From contig NZ_MDHA01000025.1 of the NCBI RefSeq assembly GCF_001705665.1, forward strand, positions 206,171 to 270,170: 64,000 nt of DNA. Reading direction: 5' to 3'. Below the pieces are notes generated by a model. That model worked only from the letters and a program-made list of their open reading frames with translations. It did no database searches and was not told where the DNA came from. This DNA comes from Thioclava sp. SK-1. Its GTDB lineage: Bacteria > Pseudomonadota > Alphaproteobacteria > Rhodobacterales > Rhodobacteraceae. Numbering within the stretch: position 1 is the first letter of the stretch; every line of letters starts with the position of its first letter. This document shows positions 8,726-17,798 of the stretch, piece after piece. The position numbers and the translations under genes are program-made.

Positions 8726-9172
8726 TCAGTCTTTATAATCGTCGTGGCAGGCTTTGCACGTCATGCCGATCTGCTTCATGCTGGCGCGTGCACCGTCCAG
8801 GCTGGAGGTATCCGCGGCCATTGCCGCTGCATAAAGCGCATCGGCCTTTTGCGCGAAATCATCCATATTGTCCCAGATCGCGGGTTTGGCCTCAGATTCC
8901 GGGTCAGCGGCAGGATCTGCAAACAAGGCCGGAATATTTTCGGCCTCAATCGCCAATTCAGCCATCGCGGCCTGAGCAGCTGCCGCGTCGAATTCGGTCT
9001 TTCCTTTGACCATATCACCCATGATGGCGTAATGGGTGCGGATGTCTTTCATCCCTTGCATACGAGCCTTGACGGTCGGGTCCGTTACTGCGGCATGTGC
9101 AATCGCGGCGCTGGACAGCACGGCCAAACCGAGTCCCAAAAGAAACGTATTGCGTGAAAGAGTTTGAGTCAT
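8726..9172 (-). CDS. Cytochrome c' / c-556 (class II cytochrome c)
   Basis: A 148-residue periplasmic haem protein. A signal peptide (MTQTLSRNTF then a hydrophobic stretch ending AIAHA) precedes a four-helix-bundle-type sequence. The only haem-binding motif, CKACH, is at residues 139-143 near the C-terminus, as in cytochrome c' and c-556. Members carry electrons or bind NO in the periplasm; the exact role here is not shown. It is a single-gene unit, with a long AT-richer region upstream. Confidence 0.92.
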   Translation of the reverse strand: MTQTLSRNTFLLGLGLAVLSSAAIAHAAVTDPTVKARMQGMKDIRTHYAIMGDMVKGKTEFDAAAAQAAMAELAIEAENIPALFADPAADPESEAKPAIWDNMDDFAQKADALYAAAMAADTSSLDGARASMKQIGMTCKACHDDYKD

Positions 9173-9648
9173 AACCTGGCTCCTAGTCTGTGATCAGTCG
9201 CATCTTGAAAATACACTGTTGCGTTACAGCTGAAGCCTAGCTGAAGACACCATAAATACACCCCAAACACGTCCTTGATCACTGAAATGTCAGGAACTGC
9301 AGCGGATTATGCACGAAACATATGCCGCAGAGCCGTTGGTTTAGATTGTAAATTTGGAAAATTTGCGTCCCGACGGCGCGTACTGGGTGGGGGCTGTTAT
9401 CCGCGCCATCGGGACTATAGCGATTTCCGCTACGTCGACTATCACGGACGAATATGGCGAAAAATTGATCGAAACCAGGCGTTTTTGCGGAATATTTGCG
9501 GCAGAAAAAAGGCATGCCTAACGGCGTGAATATCTGTTTAACCACGAAAATTTAGATAACTGTTTCTAGGCGAAAATACAAGCGGATTTGATCGACGCGC
9601 GATCATGAAGGGCTTGCCAGGTCCCGCGCACGATGGCAGCATTAATAA
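9173..9648. other. Intergenic region, 476 bases
   Basis: Separates the divergently transcribed cytochrome c' gene and the DUF2794 gene. It is clearly AT-richer than its neighbours. Short open frames occur on both strands (about 9275-9545), but none has a ribosome-binding site or recognisable sequence. I see no tRNA, hairpin-plus-T terminator or clear repeat. It probably holds two promoters and might hide a small RNA. Confidence 0.5.
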
Positions 9649-9993
9649 ATGACTGTGCAAGAGCCAACGCCCCTTCATCCCCGCCCAAGCCCACCACAGG
9701 TGGCGTTTGACCGGACGGAGTTATCCGTTATCCTATCCGTATATGGGCGAATGGTCGCAGCTGGTGAATGGCGTGACTATGCCATGAGCTTCCTGCGCAA
9801 TGTCGCGGTATTCTCGGTGTTTCGCCGGGCAACCGAGACGCCGCTGTATCGGATTGAGAAGCGGCCTGCCCTGCGCAACAAACAAGGCCTGTATGCGGTG
9901 ATCGCGATGGATGGCCGGGTATTAAAACGCGGATCAGATCTGCGGCAGGTGCTCTATGTCCTGGAACGGAAGCTGATCCGACCCGTTGATTAG
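9649..9993 (+). CDS. DUF2794 domain protein
   Basis: A 114-residue soluble protein. After a Pro-rich N-terminus the whole length matches the alphaproteobacterial DUF2794 family: FDRTELSVILSVYGRMVAAG, EWRDYAMSF, FSVFRRATETPLYRIEK and a C-terminal VLYVLERKLIRPV. Function of the family is unknown to me. The start has no strong Shine-Dalgarno but is the first in-frame ATG. It is convergent with the NlpC/P60 gene, which ends four bases away. Confidence 0.85.
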   Translation: MTVQEPTPLHPRPSPPQVAFDRTELSVILSVYGRMVAAGEWRDYAMSFLRNVAVFSVFRRATETPLYRIEKRPALRNKQGLYAVIAMDGRVLKRGSDLRQVLYVLERKLIRPVD

Positions 9994-9997
9994 GGGA

Positions 9998-10852
9998 TTA
10001 CAGCCTGCGTATACCCAGAAATGGCCCCTCTTGTGCGGCGTCTATCCGCGCCAATGTTGCCGCGATATCTTCATAGGACACCGCCATAGCGCCCGCATTT
10101 GCATGAATCAATGTGCTACTATCGCATGCGATCGCCACGTGACCTTTCCAAAACAGGAAGTCGCCACGTTGGGGCGTTGCATCATCGGGTAACTTTTGGC
10201 CCAAACTGTTCCATTGCAGATCGCTATCGCCGGGGCACGGTATTCCGCTGACCCGCAGTGACAGCTGCACCAAACCCGAACAATCGATGCCATCGCGCGA
10301 ATTTCCACCCCACAGATAGGGTGTGCCAAGAAGCCGCGCGGCCACTGTGACCGGGTCTGCCTCAACCGCATCAAGCCGATTAAGATGTTGTTTTGGAATA
10401 AAACCGTCCGGTGTAACGTAAAATTCCGCCTCTTCACGCAGAACCGTTACAACTGCCCCAATAGACAGCCGCATCAATGTCCCGCGCTTGATTGATCCTT
10501 CGCGATAGACATGGGTTGCAGGCGCCGTCACCCGATGCGTCGGGGCCCTGGGCGCATCAATCGCACCGCTGTCCACCCAACCGCAATAACCATCCACACG
10601 GGTCTGAACAAAGCATGACGGGCCGCGTGTTTCGATCACAGTCAGGCGCTGACCAAACAGCACCTGCCGATCGCGCGTGCCGTTGGGGGCCGACATCAGA
10701 TCCAGAACAGGGACCGCGACCCGCGCCTGCTGACCGTCGGTATAGGACATGGCCTCTACCCGGTCTTGCCAATCGCGTAGCGCGATCCGACCCGAAAACG
10801 GCGTCAAGCGTCGATCAAACCCGGCGCGCGGATCACATCCATCCATGATCAT
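9998..10852 (-). CDS. NlpC/P60-family peptidase with SH3-type domains
   Basis: The protein has 284 residues. Residues ~40-160 look like two bacterial SH3-like repeats (VLDLMSAP...GYCGWVDS, then THVYREGS...DGFIPKQHL). The C-terminal NlpC/P60 domain has catalytic Cys191 in DGIDCSGLVQ, His238 in GHVAI and polar His250. These enzymes usually cut gamma-D-Glu-diaminopimelate bonds in cell-wall peptides. No signal peptide is visible, so it may act on imported wall peptides in the cytosol. The start overlaps the aminopeptidase stop by four bases (ATGA), indicating coupled translation. Confidence 0.9.
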   Translation of the reverse strand: MIMDGCDPRAGFDRRLTPFSGRIALRDWQDRVEAMSYTDGQQARVAVPVLDLMSAPNGTRDRQVLFGQRLTVIETRGPSCFVQTRVDGYCGWVDSGAIDAPRAPTHRVTAPATHVYREGSIKRGTLMRLSIGAVVTVLREEAEFYVTPDGFIPKQHLNRLDAVEADPVTVAARLLGTPYLWGGNSRDGIDCSGLVQLSLRVSGIPCPGDSDLQWNSLGQKLPDDATPQRGDFLFWKGHVAIACDSSTLIHANAGAMAVSYEDIAATLARIDAAQEGPFLGIRRL

Positions 10853-12270
10853 AGTGACAGCACCTTTGGCAAGGCGGCCAAAATGGCCCGCGCACCCTGC
10901 CCGACACCGCCTTTAGGCCGCGCGGGTGCAGCGCTACGCTGCCAGCCGTAAATATCAAAATGTGCGAAGTTTTCTGTCTGCGTAACGAAGCGGCGCAGAA
11001 AGAGTGCGGCAGTGATTGATCCCGCCATACCCCCTGCCGGCGCATTGTCCAAATCAGCGATGCCCGGTTCGATCATCGACTCGTAAGGGGTCCAGAATGG
11101 CATGCGCCAAAGCGGGTCGGCGGCCTCGCGCCCGGCCGAAAACAAGGCCTCGGCCAGATCGTCATCATCGGTGTAAAACGGCGGCAAATCCCCGCCCAAG
11201 GCTGCCCGCGCAGCACCTGTCAAAGTCGCCATACAGATAATAAGGTCGGGATTTTCTTCATCCGCATAGGCCAGAGCATCGGCCAGAACAAGCCGGCCCT
11301 CCGCATCGGTATTATTGATTTCAACCGTTAAGCCCTTGCGCGATGTATAAATATCTTGTGGACGGAACGCCGCGCCGCCCACCGCATTTTCCACCGCCGG
11401 GATCAAGACACGCAATTGCACCGGCAGATCTAAGGCCATGATCATATGCGCCAGACCCAGCACCGTTGCTGCGCCGCCCATATCTTTTTTCATCAACCCC
11501 ATTGAGGCACCGGGCTTTAGGTTCAGCCCGCCGGTGTCAAAACATACGCCTTTGCCGACCAATGTCAGCTCTGGCCCCGCACCACCCCAACGCATATCGA
11601 TCAAGCGCGGTGCGCGCGGGCTGGCCTGCCCGACCGTGTGGATCAGTGGAAAGCCTTTTTGCAACAGATCCTCACCGGTGATGACCTCAATTTTCGCACC
11701 ATGCATATCGGCAAGGCTGCAGGCCTCTGCCTCCAACTCTGCCGGCCCCATGTCATTGGCTGGTGTATTGATCAGATCGCGGGTCAGCGCCTCGCCTGCC
11801 ACGATGATTTCCAATTGCTGCGCATCGCAGCCCTCTGGACAAATCAACCGGGCCACTGGGGGGGGGGCCGACGCATATCGGTTAAAACGATATCCCGCCA
11901 ATAACCAGCCCAGCGCCGCCTCGTGTTGTTCTTGTGCCGAAAGGAACCCGACAAGATGCCAATCACCAGCCGGCAATCCGGCAGCGGCCAAGGCAAAGTG
12001 AAACCGGCCACGCTGCCGCGCTCTATCGCTTCCCAAGCCAAAAAGGGCACCCGCAATCTCGCCACCGTCACCCGGCAGCACACAGATTTGACCCAGCGCC
12101 CCGGTGAACCCCTGCGCCTTGGTAAAGGCCTGCTGCGCGGCAGATATGCCTTCAGGGAAACCATCCTCGCACAGATATAGCGGCAGGCCGGGAGCATCGC
12201 CCCCCGCGAATGTCATGGCTGGACGGGCCGAGAGCAAAGATACCGAAGGGGATGGAGATGGGGCGGTCAT
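10849..12270 (-). CDS. Leucyl aminopeptidase family (M17) metallopeptidase
   Basis: A 473-residue cytosolic enzyme. The M17 C-terminal catalytic core is clear: VGKGVCFDTGGLNLKPG, KKDMGGAATVLG (Lys and Asp ligands), NTDAEGRLVLADALAYA (the family signature) and MATLTGAA. It removes N-terminal residues from peptides using two metal ions. The frame opens at 12294, but ATG 12270 has AGGA nine bases upstream and is preferred. It forms an operon with the NlpC/P60 peptidase, so the pair could degrade wall-derived or other short peptides. A run of ten G/C at 11858-11867 encodes part of a Pro-Pro-Pro stretch. Confidence 0.92.
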   Translation of the reverse strand: MTAPSPSPSVSLLSARPAMTFAGGDAPGLPLYLCEDGFPEGISAAQQAFTKAQGFTGALGQICVLPGDGGEIAGALFGLGSDRARQRGRFHFALAAAGLPAGDWHLVGFLSAQEQHEAALGWLLAGYRFNRYASAPPPVARLICPEGCDAQQLEIIVAGEALTRDLINTPANDMGPAELEAEACSLADMHGAKIEVITGEDLLQKGFPLIHTVGQASPRAPRLIDMRWGGAGPELTLVGKGVCFDTGGLNLKPGASMGLMKKDMGGAATVLGLAHMIMALDLPVQLRVLIPAVENAVGGAAFRPQDIYTSRKGLTVEINNTDAEGRLVLADALAYADEENPDLIICMATLTGAARAALGGDLPPFYTDDDDLAEALFSAGREAADPLWRMPFWTPYESMIEPGIADLDNAPAGGMAGSITAALFLRRFVTQTENFAHFDIYGWQRSAAPARPKGGVGQGARAILAALPKVLSL

Positions 12271-12403
12271 GATGTATTCCTGCGCAATCGACACCAGATC
12301 AAAATAACGCCCTTATCAAGGGCTGCAAGCGCTGTCGCTCCCCATTCACGCTGCCGTCATCTGTTTTCCAAACGCACCCAGAAAAAACCGACAAGTGCCT
12401 GAT

Positions 12404-12784
12404 TTACAGGCTCATATCCTGAATTCCCCAAACCTCGCTGAGGGAGCGATCACCGATCCTGACCAAACGCGCCAGCAAGGCATCACGCGCAACCGCATCT
12501 TGTGCAGCCACAGCCGCACGCAGGTCTTGTGCAATGCGCACCAGCTTGGACATCCCCACCTGCGTCGCCAGCGGGATCAACGTATCAATCGCCCGGCCAA
12601 ACGCCTCCTGGCGTCCTTCGCGGATCGCAACGTCAACCGCGACCATCTGCACGGCAAGATCTTCAATCGCCTTGGACATCAACCGCTCTGCCGCGTGTTG
12701 TCCCATTTGAGAATAAAGCGCCACGATACGGTCGGAATCAATCCGAACGGTTTCTTCGCAGCGCAGTCGTATGACATCAGCCAC
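12404..12784 (-). CDS. Small helical protein, conserved hypothetical
   Basis: The protein has 126 residues, almost entirely helical in character and rich in Ala, Arg and Asp/Glu, with no signal peptide or membrane segment. Translation appears to start at GTG 12784, eight bases after a GGAGGG ribosome-binding site. The four-helix look (SMGQHAAERLMSKAIEDLAVQ, DALLARLVRIGDRSLSEVW) recalls histidine-phosphotransfer-like proteins, but the HxxKG phospho-acceptor motif is missing, so I do not assign it. Stands alone between the aminopeptidase and carbonic anhydrase genes. Confidence 0.7.
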   Translation of the reverse strand: MADVIRLRCEETVRIDSDRIVALYSQMGQHAAERLMSKAIEDLAVQMVAVDVAIREGRQEAFGRAIDTLIPLATQVGMSKLVRIAQDLRAAVAAQDAVARDALLARLVRIGDRSLSEVWGIQDMSL

Positions 12785-13011
12785 CCAACTGCCCTCCTAC
12801 ATTCATATAAAACAGATTGTGCGATGTCGCGGTTCTGGCGCAGCGCAACCGTTCTGGTCCTATGATGCAGGCTTCGCCCGCTTCGGTGTGATCCTATCAA
12901 TCAACATCAATATGCCCCCCAGATATCAAGAAATGGTTATGACCCAAAAGAAACCTCTCGAACTTAGGGCGCGGCTTGATTAGATTTGCCAAAATCACCA
13001 TGGAGAACGGC

Positions 13012-13662
13012 ATGAAAGAACATGTGAAGCCGCTGCCCGCCTATTTGGTCCAGCGATTCCTCGGTTGGAAAGCCACGACCTATTCCGAAAATCAAGCATG
13101 GTATAAACGACTGGCCTCAGAGGGTCAGCGCCCGCGTGCAATGGTAATTTCGTGCTGCGATTCGCGCGTCCACGTCACCTCGATCTTCGGTGCCGACAGC
13201 GGAGAGTTCTTTATTCACCGTAATATCGCCAACTTGGTCCCACCGCATCAACCTGATGGTGAACATCACGGCACATCGGCGGCGGTGGAATATGCAGTAA
13301 AGGCGTTGAAGGTCTCGCATATGATCGTGCTGGGCCATTCCAATTGCGGCGGCGTTGCAGGCTGTGACGCGATGTGCACCGGGCACGCGCCGGAGTTGGA
13401 GGAAAAAACCTCATTCGTTGGCACATGGCTTGCCACGCTGCGCCCGGGCTATGAACGCGTGAAAGATCTGCCAGATGACGAGCGCATCACTGCGTTGGAA
13501 AAAGAGGCCGTCGTGGTCAGTTTGGAAAACCTGATGACATTCCCCTTTGTCGTAGATGCCGTTCAAAGCGGTCAGATGTCTTTACACGGGTTGTGGCATG
13601 ACATCGGCGGCGGCGGGCTGAAACAATATGATCCGCAGTCCGAAATATTTGAAAACCTCTAA
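13012..13662 (+). CDS. Beta-class carbonic anhydrase
   Basis: A 216-residue cytosolic zinc enzyme that interconverts CO2 and bicarbonate. Zinc ligands are visible as CCDSR (residues 48-52, Cys48 and the catalytic Asp50/Arg52 pair) and GHSNCGG (His109, Cys112). The ATG at 13012 has GGAG eight bases upstream; the frame opens earlier at 12976. Bicarbonate from this enzyme could feed carboxylases such as the crotonyl-CoA carboxylase/reductase encoded elsewhere in the window, though that link is only inference. Confidence 0.94.
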   Translation: MKEHVKPLPAYLVQRFLGWKATTYSENQAWYKRLASEGQRPRAMVISCCDSRVHVTSIFGADSGEFFIHRNIANLVPPHQPDGEHHGTSAAVEYAVKALKVSHMIVLGHSNCGGVAGCDAMCTGHAPELEEKTSFVGTWLATLRPGYERVKDLPDDERITALEKEAVVVSLENLMTFPFVVDAVQSGQMSLHGLWHDIGGGGLKQYDPQSEIFENL

Positions 13663-13758
13663 GGTTCGCAAACACCGCTTGAATGAATATTTTCGCTCAG
13701 GCGGGACCAAAGCGGGAAAATAAACCCGGCGTTAAGGATGTTTGGCGAATCTGGCTGC

Positions 13759-14211
13759 ATGACACATTCATCGCACCGACTCGTTACGATGCGCCTGCCG
13801 AAAGACCTGATCTCTCAGATCGAGAACTCGGCCCGCGCTCAGGATATGGCACCCGCGGAAATCATCCGCACCGCCCTGACGGACGCCCTGATGAAGGGCG
13901 CCGCCTCCATCCCGACCCGGCTTACGCAGCGGGTCGCCATTACGCGCGCTTTCGATCTGGCGGATGGCTGGCTGGACCTACAAACGCAGCTTCGCGCCCT
14001 GGGTTTCGTGCTGCGCCACGATCCTGATGGTAAGCTGAGCCTGAACGAATGGCCGTCCAATCAACACCTGTGTAAGTTGGAAGAAATTGGTCAAAGCCAG
14101 ACCGAGCTGACGACACGGTATCGCGCCCCCTTCCCCGGCCTGCAGCCTGAAGCCGCGCATATGCCCGTTTTCCGTTCTAAACGCACGTCCGGCATGTCAT
14201 CGGCTGCTTAA
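13759..14211 (+). CDS. Ribbon-helix-helix domain protein
   Basis: The protein has about 150 residues. Residues ~10-45 (VTMRLPKDLISQIENSARAQ, then MAPAEIIRTAL) read as a ribbon-helix-helix DNA-binding motif of the Arc/CopG type. The rest (DGWLDLQTQLRALGFVLRHD, then a Pro-rich C-terminus) is of unknown fold. No toxin gene accompanies it, so it is probably not an antitoxin. Starts at 13738 or 13789 are also possible; none has a good ribosome-binding site. Followed by a strong terminator hairpin. Confidence 0.6.
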   Translation: MTHSSHRLVTMRLPKDLISQIENSARAQDMAPAEIIRTALTDALMKGAASIPTRLTQRVAITRAFDLADGWLDLQTQLRALGFVLRHDPDGKLSLNEWPSNQHLCKLEEIGQSQTELTTRYRAPFPGLQPEAAHMPVFRSKRTSGMSSAA

Positions 14212-14296
14212 GCGCGCCAAATTTTAACCTGATTTCCGTGTCCGGCGTCATTCAGTCGGACAGCGCGTTTCGTCGCGGGGGCTGCGAAATGCGTTT

Positions 14297-14326
14297 GCCT
14301 GCGGCCCAGAAATTTGGGCCGCAGGC
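14297..14326 (+). terminator. Terminator hairpin after RHH gene
   Basis: Perfect 12-bp inverted repeat GCCTGCGGCCCA / TGGGCCGCAGGC with a six-base loop, then ATAATTTTC. It lies between the convergent RHH gene and the DUF4139 gene; the T-rich side is on the plus strand. Confidence 0.75.
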
Positions 14327-14346
14327 ATAATTTTCAATCTAGGACA

Positions 14347-15933
14347 TCACCGAAGAACTTCATCATCGGGCCAGTTCAAATCCGTTTGCACGCGGATCAA
14401 CTGACTGTCCTGTGGCGGCAAGTCGAAGTCCCACACAAGAACGCCGCGACGATCGTCTGGATGTTCTGTGGTCGGGGCGGGATCTGCAGAATAGGTGATC
14501 TTCAGACTGTCTTGCTCAGAATAAGGCACGCGGTCCAAGACACGCATCGGCCATGTCTCATTGGTCAGGTTTTTCACCTCAATCCGCGTAGTCTCGGATT
14601 GCTGTGAGGATTTTGAAATCAAGCCGGCCTGCCCTTGTATCCGGTCTTCGACCACATGGCTTAGGGTCAGGCCATCAATCGCGCCAAAGCCCAGATCAAA
14701 GGTATCGCCCGCCGCGACCAAATCCAATTGACCACCACCAACCATTGCACCATCGACATAACGTGTCACAGGCCCGGGCAGCAAAATCTCGGTGCCATTC
14801 TTGATTTCAGCCATAAGATAGGCACGATCATCGAACACAGGCACAGCCTGCGCACGGATATCGGCAGGCAATGTCATCTGATCCAGGCTTAGCCGCAGCG
14901 CCTCCACCCCGTCGCGGATATCAACGGGTTGCGCATAGTGATACGTCAGGACCATTCCTTGCATCTGGGCGCCCATTCCCTCGGCTACGGGGGCCTCCAT
15001 CATTGCCATATCCGCTGACCGCGCGAGCGCTTTGGGCGCCGCCATCAGCTCCACCGGCGGGCCGGAACGGCGCAGCAAAGGCGGCAGGTAGGTCGGGTCC
15101 GCCCGCTCGGACGGGCGCGCTGTGGACAAGGTCACATCGACACCCTGCCAATCCTCGCCACTGGCTTGATGCACCGAGACATATCGGTCCAACGTCACCT
15201 GACCCGAAGCGCGGTCCAGATGCATATCATAGGATGGGCTCCAACCCGCATTATCAACATAGGTGGTGATCGTCATCACCCCCGTCCCCTGCACTGTCGC
15301 GCGCAAAACATCGCCGTCATCGCTGGGGTTTTGCACTGCTGCCAAGGTCTGGCGGGCGCTTTCCAACGCCTTGCGATCCGGGGCCAGTGCGTCATCCGCA
15401 CGGCGCGCGGCGGCTTCAGCCTTCAGCGCTGTGGTGCGTGCCGCCAGGGACTCTTCGGCCACCTGCTGTGCAAGGCTTAGTGCCTGAGCGGCATCCATCC
15501 CTTGTGTGGACAAGCCCGATAGAAACTGAACGCGATCTTGCGCCGCAAGAGCCTGCAAACGGATCTGCGCCACATCCTCTAATTTATCCGCCAAAACATC
15601 TTCCAGACGGTCCACCTCGGCCTTGGCTGAAACAACCGCCGGATCTTCGGCACCATCGCTGGGCGGGCGGCGGTCATCGATTAAAGACAACGCGCCGATC
15701 TGCAGCCCCTCCCCCGCCACGCGCAGCGTATCAATCCGCGTGTCTTCGGGTAAACCGGGTACGATAATCTGCTGGGGCTTCTCTGCCGATACATTGACCT
15801 GGCGCACCACCTGTGCGCCCCATGGGAACAACGTAACCGACTGAATTTTGGCGTTGGCGGTCACGTCCTGCGCCCAAAGAGCGGCCGGGGATACTGTTAA
15901 TACAAGCGCCGCAACCATGCGAATATGGATCAT
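14347..15933 (-). CDS. DUF4139/DUF4140 (MuiA-like) secreted protein
   Basis: A 528-residue exported protein with a signal peptide ending SPAALWAQ. Residues ~27-75 (SVTLFPWGAQVVRQVNV) match the N-terminal DUF4140 beta domain. A coiled-coil region of Ala/Gln/Glu repeats follows at ~95-195, and from ~215 the C-terminal DUF4139 domain (TTYVDNAGWSPSYDMHLD, then SDQDSL-type sequence near the end). The layout is that of the mucoidy-inhibitor A-like family; the biochemical role is unknown. It is likely periplasmic or surface bound. GGAGG just upstream supports the start. Single gene, with its own promoter. Confidence 0.85.
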   Translation of the reverse strand: MIHIRMVAALVLTVSPAALWAQDVTANAKIQSVTLFPWGAQVVRQVNVSAEKPQQIIVPGLPEDTRIDTLRVAGEGLQIGALSLIDDRRPPSDGAEDPAVVSAKAEVDRLEDVLADKLEDVAQIRLQALAAQDRVQFLSGLSTQGMDAAQALSLAQQVAEESLAARTTALKAEAAARRADDALAPDRKALESARQTLAAVQNPSDDGDVLRATVQGTGVMTITTYVDNAGWSPSYDMHLDRASGQVTLDRYVSVHQASGEDWQGVDVTLSTARPSERADPTYLPPLLRRSGPPVELMAAPKALARSADMAMMEAPVAEGMGAQMQGMVLTYHYAQPVDIRDGVEALRLSLDQMTLPADIRAQAVPVFDDRAYLMAEIKNGTEILLPGPVTRYVDGAMVGGGQLDLVAAGDTFDLGFGAIDGLTLSHVVEDRIQGQAGLISKSSQQSETTRIEVKNLTNETWPMRVLDRVPYSEQDSLKITYSADPAPTTEHPDDRRGVLVWDFDLPPQDSQLIRVQTDLNWPDDEVLR

Positions 15934-16027
15934 CGAAAACCTCCCTCAGATCATCATGCAGCCTGATAGGTCGGGCAGGGCATGTCCAGAAAACTCTGCT
16001 CACGTTCTGGTCAGCATTCAGCGCATA

Positions 16028-16064
16028 GAAAAACCCCCGGCACGCAAGCGCACACCGGGGGTTT
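16028..16064 (-). terminator. Terminator of asd
   Basis: AAACCCCCGG / CCGGGGGTTT stem with a 14-base loop. On the minus strand it is followed by TTTTTC, 22 bases after the asd stop. Confidence 0.85.
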
Positions 16065-16086
16065 ACATCGTCTAAAAGGGGCGCAA

Positions 16087-17109
16087 TCAGCCTTTTTTCA
16101 AGCAGCGCTTACCCAATGTTTCCGCAATTTGAACCGCATTCAACGCAGCGCCTTTACGCAGATTGTCGGACACACACCACAGGTTCAAACCGTTTTCAAT
16201 GGTTACGTCCTGACGGATCCGCGAAACGAATGTTGCGAAATCGCCAACACATTCAACCGGGGTCGTGTAACCGCCATCTTCACGCTTATCGACGACCATG
16301 ATACCGGGCGCTTCGCGCAAGATATCGCGGGCCTCGTCTTCGTCCAAGAAATCCTCGAACTCGACATTGAGCGATTCTGCGTGGCCGACGAAAACCGGCA
16401 CGCGCACACAGGTCGCGGTCACTTTGATCGAAGTGTCGATGATCTTCTTGGTCTCGGTGACCATCTTCCATTCTTCTTTCGTGTCACCGCTGTCCAGGAA
16501 CACGTCGATATGGGGGATCACGTTGAACGCAATCTGCTTGGGATAGACTTTGGGCTCGACTTCCTGACCGGGGACATAAACGCCCTTGGTCTGGTTCCAC
16601 AGCTCATCAATCGCGTCTTTACCCGAGCCTGACACCGACTGATAAGTCGACACGACAACGCGTTTGATCTTGGCGCGGTCATGCAGTGGCTTCAACGCCA
16701 CAACCATCTGCGCGGTTGAACAGTTCGGGTTCGCGATGATGTTTTTATTGGTATAATTATCAACCGCTTCCGGGTTCACCTCTGGCACGACCAGTGGGAT
16801 TTCCGGGTCATAGCGGTACAATGACGAGTTATCGATGACCACACAGCCTTGTTTGGCCGCAATCGGTGCATATTGCTTGGTCGCGTCAGAGCCGATTGCA
16901 AAAAGCGCAATATCATAGCCCGAAAAATCGAAACCCTCGATGTCCTTGCAAGTGAGCGTCTTATCGCCGTAGCTGACTTCTGTGCCAAGGCTCCGGCGTG
17001 ACGCCAGAGCAACAACCTCATCCGCAGGAAACTGGCGCTCGTCCAGAATATTCAGCATTTCGCGGCCCACATTCCCTGTGGCACCGGCAACGACGATCTT
17101 ATAGCCCAT
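16087..17109 (-). CDS. asd: Aspartate-semialdehyde dehydrogenase
   Basis: A 340-residue enzyme that reduces aspartyl phosphate to aspartate semialdehyde with NADPH, leading to lysine/diaminopimelate, threonine and methionine. The N-terminal Rossmann motif VVAGATGNVGREML is at 6-19. Catalytic Cys130 is in NPNCSTAQM and the substrate-binding motif STYQSVSGSGKDA follows. ATG 17109 has AAGGAGG at ideal spacing; the 29 extra codons upstream in the open frame are not used. Full length for the family. Confidence 0.95.
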   Translation of the reverse strand: MGYKIVVAGATGNVGREMLNILDERQFPADEVVALASRRSLGTEVSYGDKTLTCKDIEGFDFSGYDIALFAIGSDATKQYAPIAAKQGCVVIDNSSLYRYDPEIPLVVPEVNPEAVDNYTNKNIIANPNCSTAQMVVALKPLHDRAKIKRVVVSTYQSVSGSGKDAIDELWNQTKGVYVPGQEVEPKVYPKQIAFNVIPHIDVFLDSGDTKEEWKMVTETKKIIDTSIKVTATCVRVPVFVGHAESLNVEFEDFLDEDEARDILREAPGIMVVDKREDGGYTTPVECVGDFATFVSRIRQDVTIENGLNLWCVSDNLRKGAALNAVQIAETLGKRCLKKG

Positions 17110-17183
17110 AAGGACCTCCTTGCTCAAAAGAACATGTCGGCACTTAATGCAAATGGGGCCAAAGTAAAAGGGTTTTCGGGCCG

Positions 17184-17798
17184 TCAGACCCTGCAAATAC
17201 GGGGATCCGCGCCGATCAGACCGGTGACAAATACCGCTTCGGCGTCGAAATCATGCGGGACACGGTCTGCCGTGCGCCGCCCCGACAGCGACAACGAGGC
17301 GAAAAAATCGAACCCAAACAGTGATAGTTTCGACAACGCAGAGCGCGCAAGCAGGTCAATCATTATCGCCCCTGTTGTGGGCTGTGCGCCGATACGGGTC
17401 TTTAACTGTGCGTAATCAGGATGTGGATGCAGATAGAAGCCATCGCTTGTCGCGGTGGTCCAATCAAGGCGCTTGCGCTTATGGCTCATCCATAGGCAGC
17501 GCCCGGGGGTAATCCGTGCCCGATCCTCGGCTGAGAGCCGAGTGGCCAGCGCAAGCCAATCGGTGCGCGTTCCGTGACTGCGTGGCTGCGGCATCGGGGC
17601 GCGGTTGATGCGGATCACCACATCATGTGCATCAATCTGTGCGCCATGCGTCTGCTGGGCCAACGCCCGGGCATTGCCAATCAGCGCAACCGATTTTCCT
17701 GCCAGCGGGGCAAGCAGCACGGATTGCGCAACTGACAAGCGTTGCAAAGCATCATCATCGCGCAACATCCGCGCAAGGTAAAACCCCGCACGGGTCAT
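17184..17798 (-). CDS. Glycosyltransferase family 29 (sialyltransferase-like) protein
   Basis: The protein has 204 residues. It carries the hallmarks of GT29: an L-type motif (VALIGNAR at 37-44, then HDVVIRINRAP at 58-68), TRTDW at 78-81, a short S-type motif (PTTGAIMIDLL at 140-150 followed by LSLFGFDFF at 160-166) and a C-terminal H-x4-E motif (His182, Glu187), as in sialyl motif VS. It is shorter than animal enzymes and has no membrane anchor. Donor and acceptor are unknown; no sialic-acid synthesis genes are nearby. The start overlaps the GT4 gene by four bases, so they act in one glycan pathway. Confidence 0.75.
   Translation of the reverse strand: MTRAGFYLARMLRDDDALQRLSVAQSVLLAPLAGKSVALIGNARALAQQTHGAQIDAHDVVIRINRAPMPQPRSHGTRTDWLALATRLSAEDRARITPGRCLWMSHKRKRLDWTTATSDGFYLHPHPDYAQLKTRIGAQPTTGAIMIDLLARSALSKLSLFGFDFFASLSLSGRRTADRVPHDFDAEAVFVTGLIGADPRICRV

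Noticed and set aside
9275..9545. Small open frames on both strands in the 476-base intergenic region
   Set aside because: No ribosome-binding site, no recognisable sequence, and the two frames overlap on opposite strands.
12404..12784. Histidine-phosphotransfer (Hpt) protein
   Set aside because: Helical make-up is suggestive but the HxxKG phosphorylation motif is missing.
13683..14027. Alternative frame overlapping the ribbon-helix-helix gene
   Set aside because: Arg/Pro-rich composition of an out-of-frame reading; the other frame holds a recognisable DNA-binding motif.
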